DNA of 7,749 nt, taken from UBA5436 sp964346085 (GTDB lineage: Bacteria; Bacillota; Clostridia; Saccharofermentanales; DTU023). Location: contig CAYFSZ010000071.1 in assembly GCA_964346085.1 (NCBI GenBank), positions 1 through 7,749 on the forward strand, in the 5' to 3' direction. Under the pieces are notes generated by a model that was not told the DNA's origin, did not search any database, and saw nothing but the letters and a program-made list of their open reading frames with translations. Positions 1-5,375 of this stretch are shown piece by piece. How positions within the stretch are numbered: position 1 is the stretch's first letter; the number at the start of each line of letters is the position of its first letter. A program made the position numbers and the translations under genes.

Positions 1-13
1 TTATAAATCCAAA

Positions 14-493
14 TTAATTCTGCTCCTCAATGAAACGAAGTGCAATTCGTCTCGTCAGATAGCTAACAACCGAGAAATATAGAGCAGAGGTAGATTTATC
101 AACCGTTTCCAAATTTTCGATCTGCTTTGAATAGTCGAGAAATGCATTGTTCAATAAACTGAGAAAAGACTGATAGATTTCTTCAGGGTTTTCTTTTTCT
201 CGTAAATCTTTTAACAAGAGAGTACATTGTTGAATCGGCAGAATTTCCTTCAACAGTGTCAGCATAGAAAGTTCCGCGATATGCTCTTTTCCATAGCGTT
301 TGCCGTTCGGTCTTGGAATCACATCTTGTTTAATATAATTGTTAACCATCGATTTTGTTAATTCTTGATCTCTCATCTTTTCAGGAACACAACGATTAAC
401 ATAAAGCAATAATTGATCCATATATAAATCTAAATCTGGTAAAAAATCCCATTCATTAAAAGCAATTTTAGTAATTAAATCTTCATTTGGCAT
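14..493 (-). CDS. DUF1836 domain protein with MerR-like helix-turn-helix segment
   Basis: A 159-residue protein that I recognise as DUF1836, a Bacillota family of unproven function. The recognisable core is LPDLDLYMDQ (residues 18-27), LTKSMVNNYIKQ (45-56) and IPRPNGKRYGKEHIAEL (59-75), followed by a helical C-terminal half. The middle segment resembles the DNA-recognition part of MerR-type regulators, so a transcription-factor role is plausible but inferred. There is no signal peptide or membrane segment, so it should be cytoplasmic. The frame stays open to an ATG at 556, but I chose the ATG at 493. AAAGGATGA lies seven bases before it, a promoter predicts a transcript start near 521, and the family core begins soon after it. 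The upstream ATG would lie inside the -35 box. The gene is divergent from the hydrolase gene. It ends in TAA close to the window edge, so nothing can be said of what follows. Confidence 0.85.
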   Translation of the reverse strand: MPNEDLITKIAFNEWDFLPDLDLYMDQLLLYVNRCVPEKMRDQELTKSMVNNYIKQDVIPRPNGKRYGKEHIAELSMLTLLKEILPIQQCTLLLKDLREKENPEEIYQSFLSLLNNAFLDYSKQIENLETVDKSTSALYFSVVSYLTRRIALRFIEEQN

Positions 494-500
494 AGTAAGT

Positions 501-509
501 TCATCCTTT
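501..509 (-). promoter_or_regulatory. Ribosome binding site that fixes the start of the DUF1836 gene
   Basis: On the minus strand this reads AAAGGATGA and ends seven bases before the ATG at 493. I see no comparable site before the alternative ATG at 556. This is the main reason for the shorter gene model. Confidence 0.7.
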
Positions 510-527
510 GATATTTTTAGCAAAATA

Positions 528-556
528 ATATTAACAAATTCTTTTTGACATTTCAA
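528..556 (-). promoter_or_regulatory. Candidate sigma-A promoter of the DUF1836 gene
   Basis: On the minus strand TTGAAA (556-551) is followed after 17 bases by TAATAT (533-528). The -35 matches the consensus at five of six positions and the -10 at four. A start near 521 would give a leader of about 28 bases before the ATG at 493. Its -35 hexamer directly abuts the -35 of the divergent hydrolase promoter. Confidence 0.5.
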
Positions 557-573
557 TTATCCTGAGATATAGT
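545..573 (+). promoter_or_regulatory. Sigma-A promoter of the SGNH hydrolase gene
   Basis: A consensus TTGACA (545-550) is followed after 17 bases by TATAGT (568-573), which matches TATAAT at five of six positions. Transcription should begin near 580, leaving a leader of about 25 bases that carries the GAGGT ribosome site at 591-595. This is the best-matching promoter in the window. Confidence 0.75.
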
Positions 574-590
574 TATTAAAACTACATGTT

Positions 591-595
591 GAGGT
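591..595 (+). promoter_or_regulatory. Ribosome binding site of the SGNH hydrolase gene
   Basis: GAGGT lies nine bases before the ATG at 605. GTG at 599 and TTG at 602 are in the same frame but only three and six bases away. Spacing and codon choice favour ATG 605, though TTG 602 cannot be excluded. Confidence 0.6.
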
Positions 596-604
596 AAAGT
601 GTTG

Positions 605-1279
605 ATGGAAAAGAAATTATATGTGTATGGAGATTCTTTATGTAAAGGGATTGTTTTGAATGAGATGACCGAAAAATACGAAATATGCAATCAGAATTTC
701 ATTCAAATCATCACCGATTCTTTGAAAAGCACTACCAAAAATTTTTCCGTATTTGGTGCCACTATCGAAAAAGGCCTCAAAATGTTCCAAAGAAGTGAAA
801 AACGTATCGAAGAAAATGGAATCGCCCTGATCGAGTTTGGAGGAAATGATTGTGATTTTCTCTGGGCAGAAGTAGCCGAAACTCCGGACGATGAGCATCA
901 ACCAAATACCCCATTAATTCTTTTTAAAGAAAAATATATGGAGCTCATCCAATCTTTAAAAAACAAAAATATTTTGCCTGTGATTTTGAATCTGCCACCG
1001 CTTGATGAAAATCGCTATTTCAAGACTTTTAGCAAAAATCTCAACAAAGAAAACTTACTAAAATTCCTGGGTGGCACGACGAAACGTATCTATCAATGGC
1101 ATGAAAGCTACAATAACATGGTAAATCAAATTGCGATTAATACAGATACAAAAATTATCGACATTCGGGAAAACTTTCTGACTGAACTTCACCCCGAACA
1201 GTTTATCTGTGCGGACGGTATTCATCCCAATGAAAGAGGCCACGCCCTAATTGCTAAAACGATTTTAGAAAATCTCTAA
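605..1279 (+). CDS. SGNH/GDSL-family hydrolase (probable cytoplasmic esterase)
   Basis: A 224-residue protein with the block motifs of SGNH hydrolases. YGDSLCKG near the N-terminus supplies the nucleophile Ser11, FGATIEKG carries the likely oxyanion Gly51, EFGGNDCDF carries Asn81, and DGIHPNERGH near the C-terminus supplies Asp204 and His207. All four invariant residues are therefore present, and the enzyme looks intact. The family hydrolyses ester or thioester bonds in lipids, acylated sugars and similar substrates. The actual substrate cannot be told from sequence. There is no signal peptide, so it should act inside the cell. The frame also allows a GTG start two codons upstream, but the ribosome site favours this ATG. 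It is monocistronic: its own promoter lies upstream and a strong hairpin follows the stop. Carbohydrate-ester removal would fit the sugar genes further on, but the genes are not linked by transcription and this is only a guess. Confidence 0.88.
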   Translation: MEKKLYVYGDSLCKGIVLNEMTEKYEICNQNFIQIITDSLKSTTKNFSVFGATIEKGLKMFQRSEKRIEENGIALIEFGGNDCDFLWAEVAETPDDEHQPNTPLILFKEKYMELIQSLKNKNILPVILNLPPLDENRYFKTFSKNLNKENLLKFLGGTTKRIYQWHESYNNMVNQIAINTDTKIIDIRENFLTELHPEQFICADGIHPNERGHALIAKTILENL

Positions 1280-1284
1280 GAAAA

Positions 1285-1330
1285 TTGTAAATCCCTCATG
1301 TGAGTTCACGAAAATATGAGGGATTTATGA
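1285..1330 (+). terminator. Terminator-like hairpin after the SGNH hydrolase gene
   Basis: TAAATCCCTCAT (1288-1299) pairs perfectly with ATGAGGGATTTA (1316-1327), a 12-base stem with a 16-base loop. The stem can be lengthened by wobble pairs to about 1285-1330. It begins nine bases after the stop codon. The downstream side lacks a clean run of T, so termination strength is uncertain, but position and stem quality fit a terminator or 3'-end stabiliser. Confidence 0.6.
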
Positions 1331-1335
1331 ATTTA

Positions 1336-1354
1336 CGTGAAGAAAACGTCACGC
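1336..1354 (+). repeat. Left copy of a 19-base direct repeat bordering the assembly gap
   Basis: CGTGAAGAAAACGTCACGC ends exactly where the N run begins, and an identical copy starts exactly where it ends. The unit contains a short inverted repeat, CGTGA and TCACG around an eight-base loop. Confidence 0.9.
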
Positions 1355-1454
1355 NNNNNNNNNNNNNNNNNNNNNNNNNNNNNNNNNNNNNNNNNNNNNN
1401 NNNNNNNNNNNNNNNNNNNNNNNNNNNNNNNNNNNNNNNNNNNNNNNNNNNNNN
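1355..1454. other. Assembly gap of exactly 100 N
   Basis: A run of 100 unknown bases, a size conventionally used when gap length is not known. Because the same 19 bases border it on both sides, the true sequence may be longer than shown, or the two contig ends may simply overlap by 19 bases with nothing missing. Confidence 0.97.
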
Positions 1455-1473
1455 CGTGAAGAAAACGTCACGC
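1455..1473 (+). repeat. Right copy of the 19-base direct repeat bordering the assembly gap
   Basis: Identical to the copy at 1336-1354. Its TCACGC end (1468-1473) could also pair with GCGTGA at 1497-1502, giving a six-base stem with a 23-base loop. Confidence 0.9.
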
Positions 1474-1654
1474 TAATAACGAAAATTATAGAATTTGCGT
1501 GATTACAGAATCTATTAATGTCTTCATAGGTATTAAAATAAAATACCAGAGCCATTATCAATAGTCTTCAACATCAAATTCAACACGCTTATTGTGAAAA
1601 TGGATAAAAAATATTAGTAATCTCTGACAAAAATCACAACATTTCTTCGAAAAC

Positions 1655-1683
1655 TAAACAAAAGAAAATAAATCTTTTATCAT
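1655..1683 (+). promoter_or_regulatory. Candidate promoter of the LacI-family regulator gene
   Basis: TAAACA (1655-1660, four of six consensus bases) is followed after 17 bases by TATCAT (1678-1683, five of six). The start would fall near 1690, right at the tandem operator, so bound repressor should block it. The -35 is weak and no experimental support is visible, so this is tentative. The resulting leader would be about 185 bases long. Confidence 0.35.
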
Positions 1684-1688
1684 GCAAT

Positions 1689-1712
1689 GGTAACGTTACC
1701 GGTAACGTTACC
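1689..1712. promoter_or_regulatory. Tandem LacI-family operator: two abutting GGTAACGTTACC palindromes
   Basis: Two perfect copies of the self-complementary 12-mer GGTAACGTTACC (1689-1700 and 1701-1712) lie end to end, so the whole 24 bases is also a palindrome. Each centre is a CpG, as in operators of the LacI family, where a hinge leucine inserts at the central CG. The nearest regulator gene is of that family and starts 164 bases downstream, suggesting autoregulation. The junction register (GTTACCGGTAAC) resembles the E. coli GntR-type box, and the first copy fits the catabolite-responsive element of CcpA with about two mismatches. The true binder is therefore inferred, not shown. Confidence 0.7.
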
Positions 1713-1779
1713 AGAGAAGGTTAAGAGACTTACTGGAACGAAATTGACGGACATCAAGCATAAAGTTGATGAACTATCG

Positions 1780-1863
1780 GAAGCGGAATAATCGAAGTAG
1801 TTTAAACGAAGCGGAATAAACGAAGTAGTATAAACGAAACGGAATAAACCAAATACTAGTAGA
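1780..1863 (+). repeat. Short tandem array with a 28-base period built from 14-base half units
   Basis: Three consecutive 28-base units begin at 1780, 1808 and 1836. The first two differ at only two positions and the third is degenerate in its second half. Each unit splits into two related 14-mers of the pattern GAAGYRGWATAAAC, giving five clear half units and one decayed one. The array ends 13 bases before the regulator's ATG and would lie in its mRNA leader. Confidence 0.8.
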
Positions 1864-1876
1864 AAGCAGGACCATT

Positions 1877-2899
1877 ATGATCACAATCAAAGATATAGCT
1901 AAAAAATCTGGCGTATCTGTGAGCACAGTATCTCGTGTGATTAATAATCGTCCAGATGTGAGTGAAGAAGCGAGAGAAAAAGTACTTGCTGTCACGAAAC
2001 AATTCAACTATATCCCGAATGGAAGCGCGAGAGATTTAGCAGGTACCAAAACGGATGCAATTGGCTTAATCATGCGCGGTATGGGAAATCCGTTTTTTTC
2101 GGAAGTATATAGCACGATGGAACAAACCATTCAGCAAAGCAAATATTCTTTGGTCATTCATCAGATTAGTTCGACGGACGATGAAATCAAAGCAGGAGCA
2201 GAACTTGCTAGAGCGAAACGCCTTTGTGGTTTGATTTTCATGGGTGGAAATTTTGCTTATTCGAGAAAAGATATTGAAATTTTGGATGTGCCAGCAGTTT
2301 TTTGTACATATAACAATAAATTCGGAGAACTTCCAAAATCTGATTATTCATCAGTTTCGATAGATGATGAAGAGGCCGCATATAATGCTGTTAAAGAATT
2401 AATCAAACATGGCCACAAAAAAATTGCAGTATTACTGGCTGCAACAGATGATCAATCAATCAGTGAATTACGCTACAAAGGCTATTGCAAAGCTCTCTCA
2501 GAACATAATATCGAAGTGAACGAGAATTACATCCAAAAAGTAGATAACTTTTCTTTGAAAGCGGCTTATCGAGCAACCGAAGAATTATTGCAAAAGAATC
2601 AAGAATTCACAGCAGTGTTTGCGATATCGGATACATTAGCAATGGCGGCGATGAAAGCCCTAGCAAATCATGGGAAGAAAATCCCAGAAGATGTTTCAGT
2701 TATTGGAATCGATGGATTAGAAATGTCAGAGTTTAGTATTCCAACGCTGACGACGATGATGCAGCCTAAAGAAGAATTAGCAGAAAAAACAATCAAGGTG
2801 CTTTTGAACCTGATTGAAGGGGATCAGAAAAATTCACAAGTTTCTTTGCACACTTCTTTTAGACCAGGAAACAGTATTCGAAGAATTGAAAAAGATTAG
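1877..2899 (+). CDS. LacI/GalR-family transcriptional regulator, probably controlling the alpha-glucan uptake genes
   Basis: A full-length 340-residue LacI-family regulator. The N-terminal helix-turn-helix is residues 4-25 (IKDIAKKSGVSVSTVSRVIN), and the hinge helix follows at about 48-56 (NGSARDLAG). Leu54 is at the position known from PurR to insert into the central CpG of the operator. Residues from about 60 form the periplasmic-binding-protein-like effector domain, with typical motifs SVSIDDEEAAYNAV, LIKHGHKKIAVL, AVFAISDTLAMAAMKAL and DVSVIGIDG. By family it should bind DNA as a dimer and respond to a sugar. The downstream genes suggest maltose or maltodextrin, in the manner of MalR, but the ligand is inferred. 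AGGA (1868-1871) lies five bases before the ATG. Tandem CpG-centred palindromes upstream suggest autoregulation. I see no terminator after it, so readthrough into the binding-protein gene is possible. Confidence 0.93.
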   Translation: MITIKDIAKKSGVSVSTVSRVINNRPDVSEEAREKVLAVTKQFNYIPNGSARDLAGTKTDAIGLIMRGMGNPFFSEVYSTMEQTIQQSKYSLVIHQISSTDDEIKAGAELARAKRLCGLIFMGGNFAYSRKDIEILDVPAVFCTYNNKFGELPKSDYSSVSIDDEEAAYNAVKELIKHGHKKIAVLLAATDDQSISELRYKGYCKALSEHNIEVNENYIQKVDNFSLKAAYRATEELLQKNQEFTAVFAISDTLAMAAMKALANHGKKIPEDVSVIGIDGLEMSEFSIPTLTTMMQPKEELAEKTIKVLLNLIEGDQKNSQVSLHTSFRPGNSIRRIEKD

Positions 2900-2939
2900 G
2901 GCAAGTACATAAAAAACAAAGGCGAACACAAACAAGGTT

Positions 2940-2967
2940 TTTACATCAAACGATGTGACAATATATT
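2940..2967 (+). promoter_or_regulatory. Promoter of the sugar-binding protein gene
   Basis: TTTACA (2940-2945) and TATATT (2962-2967), each matching consensus at five of six positions, are 16 bases apart. A start near 2974 would leave a leader of about 28 bases with AGGAGG at 2992-2997. It would drive the binding-protein, permease and malQ genes. Confidence 0.6.
2943..2956. promoter_or_regulatory. Candidate operator dyad within the transport promoter
   Basis: ACATC (2943-2947) and GATGT (2952-2956) form an inverted repeat around AAAC, lying between the -35 and -10 boxes where a bound regulator would block polymerase. Its sequence differs from the GGTAACGTTACC operator, and its centre is not CpG, so recognition by the adjacent LacI-family protein is uncertain. 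Confidence 0.4.
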
Positions 2968-3001
2968 AGAGCAAAAAGTTCTAAAAATAATAGGAGGAAA
3001 T

Positions 3002-4438
3002 ATGAAAAAACTAATCGCAGTATTATTAACATTAATTATGGTTTTTGCTGCTGTGGCATGTGGAAGTTCTGAAGGAACAGATACAACAGAAGCCGCTGCA
3101 GGCGAAACTGAAGCTGCAGATGCAGAAGGTGGCGCTTCTGAAGAAACAGAAGCTGCTGACGCAGGCGAAGAAGCTCCTGCAGAAGAAGCTGAAGCAACAG
3201 GTGAAGGAAAAGTTTATTACTTAAACTTCAAACCAGAACAAGATGAACAATGGCAAGAATTAGCTGCTGTTTATACAGAAGAAACAGGCGTTCCAGTGAC
3301 TGTTGTTACTGCTGCTTCTGGCGAATATGAAACAACATTAATGGCAGAAATGGGTAAATCTGATGCACCTACATTATTCCAAGTAAACGGACCTGTTGGT
3401 TTGAAAAATTGGGAAGCAATGTGCTTAGATTTAGCAAATACAGAAATCATGGCTGAATTAACAAATGATTCTTACGCATTAAAAGGCGAAAGTGGTGAAA
3501 CATCCGGTATCGCTTATGTTGTTGAAAGCTATGGTATCATCACAAACAAAACTTTATTAGAAAAAGCTGGATACACAGTTGAAGACATCAAATCTTTCGA
3601 AGATTTGAAAAAAGTTGCTGAAGATATCACAGCAAGAAAAGATGAATTAGGCTTTGCAGCTTTCTCATCAGCAGGTATGGACGGATCTTCAGACTGGCGT
3701 TTCAAAACTCACTTAGCAAATATGCCAATTTACTTTGAATATCAAGAAGATGGCATTCAATCAACAGACGCAATCAAAGGTACTTACTTAGATAACTATC
3801 GTAATATCTGGGATTTATACATCAACAACAGCACAGCTGATCCTGCAGAATTATCAGCAAAAACTGGTGATGACTCCAGAAACGAATTCTTAGCAAGTGA
3901 AGCAGTTTTCTTCCAAAACGGTTCTTGGGAATATTCCAACTTAGTAGGCGAAGATAAATTTGCAGCTGATGAATTAACAATGTTACCAATTTATGTTGGT
4001 TTAGGCGATGAAGCAAATCAAGGTTTAAATACTGGTACAGAAAACTTCTGGTGTGTAAATAAAGAAGCTAGCCAAGAAGATATCGATGCAACATTAGCAT
4101 TCATGAAATGGTGTGTTACTTCTGAAACTGGCGTAAAAGCAATGTCTGGTGGCGAAGGTGCAATGCCTTCTGGTAAACCTGGTATGGGCTTCGTTATTCC
4201 TTTCAAAAATGCTTTAGAATCTGAAAATGTTTTCGTAAAAGCAGACGCAGAAATGACAGCAGCAGGAAAAACTCCTATCGCATGGACATTCTCAACAATG
4301 CCTTCAGAAGAATGGAAAAACGGTGTTGGTAGTGCATTAACAGCTTATGCTGCAGACCAAACAGATGAAAATTGGCAAGCAGTTGTCACAGCTTTCGTTG
4401 ATGGCTGGGCAACAGAATACCAATTAGCAAATCCATAA
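3002..4438 (+). CDS. Extracellular sugar-binding lipoprotein of an ABC transporter (MalE-like, CUT1 type)
   Basis: A 478-residue solute-binding protein. Residues 1-20 are a lipoprotein signal: MKK, a hydrophobic stretch, then AVAC with the lipidated Cys20. Residues 21-70 are a low-complexity linker of Glu, Ala, Thr, Gly and Asp that should hold the binding domain away from the membrane. The folded domain starts near residue 71 (VYYLNFKPEQDEQWQELAAVYTEETG) and has the pattern of family-1 carbohydrate-binding proteins. Substrate is inferred to be maltodextrin or a related oligosaccharide from the MalF/MalG-like permeases and malQ downstream. AGGAGG at 2992-2997, four bases before the ATG, is the strongest ribosome site in the window. 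Codon use is strongly biased, with TTA for nearly all leucines and many GCA and ACA codons, fitting high expression. A hairpin follows the stop and probably sets its excess over the permeases. Confidence 0.92.
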   Translation: MKKLIAVLLTLIMVFAAVACGSSEGTDTTEAAAGETEAADAEGGASEETEAADAGEEAPAEEAEATGEGKVYYLNFKPEQDEQWQELAAVYTEETGVPVTVVTAASGEYETTLMAEMGKSDAPTLFQVNGPVGLKNWEAMCLDLANTEIMAELTNDSYALKGESGETSGIAYVVESYGIITNKTLLEKAGYTVEDIKSFEDLKKVAEDITARKDELGFAAFSSAGMDGSSDWRFKTHLANMPIYFEYQEDGIQSTDAIKGTYLDNYRNIWDLYINNSTADPAELSAKTGDDSRNEFLASEAVFFQNGSWEYSNLVGEDKFAADELTMLPIYVGLGDEANQGLNTGTENFWCVNKEASQEDIDATLAFMKWCVTSETGVKAMSGGEGAMPSGKPGMGFVIPFKNALESENVFVKADAEMTAAGKTPIAWTFSTMPSEEWKNGVGSALTAYAADQTDENWQAVVTAFVDGWATEYQLANP

Positions 4439-4459
4439 GTTAAGATTAACGATTAACAA

Positions 4460-4497
4460 AATACATTCCGAGCATTTGCTCGGGATGTATTATTTTT
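4460..4497 (+). terminator. Intra-operon hairpin with short U-tract (partial terminator or mRNA stabiliser)
   Basis: AATACATTCCGAGCA (4460-4474) pairs with TGCTCGGGATGTATT (4477-4491), 15 positions with a single T-G wobble. The tightest turn is GAGC-ATTT-GCTC, and TTTTT follows at 4493-4497. It lies between the binding-protein stop and the permease ribosome site. Since no new promoter is obvious before the permeases, it probably lets some polymerase through and protects the upstream message, as known between malE and malF type genes. Confidence 0.8.
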
Positions 4498-4517
4498 AAA
4501 AACAGGGAGAGACGCTT

Positions 4518-5375
4518 ATGACAATGAACAAAATCCTAAAAAGATGGTTCCCTATTTTTGTAATACCGACATTAGCCGCTTTTATCATCGGATTTATTTG
4601 GCCATTTGTACAAGGTTTATATCTTTCGTTCACACAATTTACAACTGTCAACAATGCTGTGTTGAACGGGATTACCAATTATCAAAAAGCCCTACAAGAT
4701 CCGACATTTCTAAATGCCTTTTTGTTTACTGGAAAGTTTGCAATTGTTTCTACAATCTTAATTAATGTACTCGCATTTGCAATTGCTTTATTATTCACGA
4801 GTGAAATTAAAGGCAAAAATGCATTTAGAACTGTTTTCTTTATGCCAAACTTAATCGGCGGAATCGTCCTCGGTTATATTTGGCAAATTTTATTGAATGC
4901 AGCTTTATCTGTTTTAGGTAAACCGTTATTAGCGCTTAATACTTCCGCTGGTTATTGGGGTTTGATAATCCTAATGTGCTGGCAACAAATCGGTTATATG
5001 ATGATTATTTATATTGCAGGTTTGCAGAATATTCCAGGCGATCTGATGGAAGCGTCGAGAATTGATGGAGGTTCTCCTTGGCAAATTTTATGGAAAATCA
5101 AAATTCCGATGGTCATGCCTTCTATCACAATTTGCTTATTTTTAACGATTACAAATTCATTTAAATTATTTGACCAAAACTTATCATTGACGGGTGGTGA
5201 ACCTGCCAAATCAACAGAAATGTTAGCTCTCAATATTTATAATACATTCTACGCTCGCTCTGGACCTCTATGGAAAGGAATTGGACAAGCAAAGGCTGTT
5301 ATTTTCTTTATCTTAGTAATTATCATTTCTTTGACACAGCTTTATTCCACGAAATCGAAGGAGATTGATCAATAA
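4518..5375 (+). CDS. MalF-like ABC sugar transporter permease (CUT1 family)
   Basis: A 285-residue integral membrane protein with about six hydrophobic segments (near 12-33, 69-93, 105-128, 146-168, 199-219 and 258-277). The cytoplasmic EAA loop, EASRIDGGSPWQILWKIKIP (179-198), contains the conserved glycine and is where the ATPase docks. It is one half of the heterodimeric pore that passes sugar delivered by the upstream lipoprotein. It lacks the long N-terminal extension and large periplasmic loop of E. coli MalF, as is usual for Gram-positive members. AGGGAGA at 4504-4510 lies seven bases before this ATG, which favours it over the ATG two codons later. The gene sits just after the intra-operon hairpin, so its level should be lower than that of the binding protein. 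Its stop overlaps the next start by one base. Confidence 0.92.
   Translation: MTMNKILKRWFPIFVIPTLAAFIIGFIWPFVQGLYLSFTQFTTVNNAVLNGITNYQKALQDPTFLNAFLFTGKFAIVSTILINVLAFAIALLFTSEIKGKNAFRTVFFMPNLIGGIVLGYIWQILLNAALSVLGKPLLALNTSAGYWGLIILMCWQQIGYMMIIYIAGLQNIPGDLMEASRIDGGSPWQILWKIKIPMVMPSITICLFLTITNSFKLFDQNLSLTGGEPAKSTEMLALNIYNTFYARSGPLWKGIGQAKAVIFFILVIIISLTQLYSTKSKEIDQ

Larger units (their letters stand above)
1280..1876. other. Gene-free region of about 600 bases between the hydrolase and the LacI-family regulator
   Basis: I find no supportable protein gene here. An open frame crossing the N gap on the minus strand is an artefact of masked bases. A 34-codon frame at 1687-1791 lacks a ribosome site. 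The region contains the hydrolase hairpin, four or more CGTGA/TCACG elements, the 100-N gap, a small dyad GGTATT/AATACC (1529-1534 and 1542-1547), a candidate promoter, tandem operator palindromes, a short hairpin CATCAA/TTGATG (1752-1757 and 1766-1771) and a 14-base repeat array. About 1550-1650 is AT-rich with no structure I can name. Confidence 0.7.

Noticed and set aside
1336..1473. Possible CRISPR array at the gap
   Set aside because: Only two copies of a 19-base unit are visible, no spacer can be seen, and no cas gene is in the window. A CRISPR reading would be speculation.
1529..1547. Dyad GGTATT/AATACC as an operator or terminator
   Set aside because: It is six bases long in very AT-rich DNA, with no promoter or gene end beside it, and is probably chance.
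1349..1561. Open frame on the minus strand crossing the N gap
   Set aside because: About half of it is masked bases, which cannot contain stops. The readable remainder has no family signature and no ribosome site.
1689..1704. Catabolite-responsive element (cre) for CcpA
   Set aside because: The first palindrome fits the cre consensus only with about two mismatches, and the perfect tandem symmetry is better explained by a dedicated LacI-family operator. CcpA input is possible but not supported.
1740..1772. Promoter starting with TTGACG near 1744
   Set aside because: The -35-like hexamer is good, but no acceptable -10 lies 16-18 bases downstream.
1687..1791. Annotating the 34-codon frame as a small gene
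   Set aside because: There is no ribosome site, its start lies in the operator and it matches no family I can name with confidence. It is kept only as a low-interest finding.
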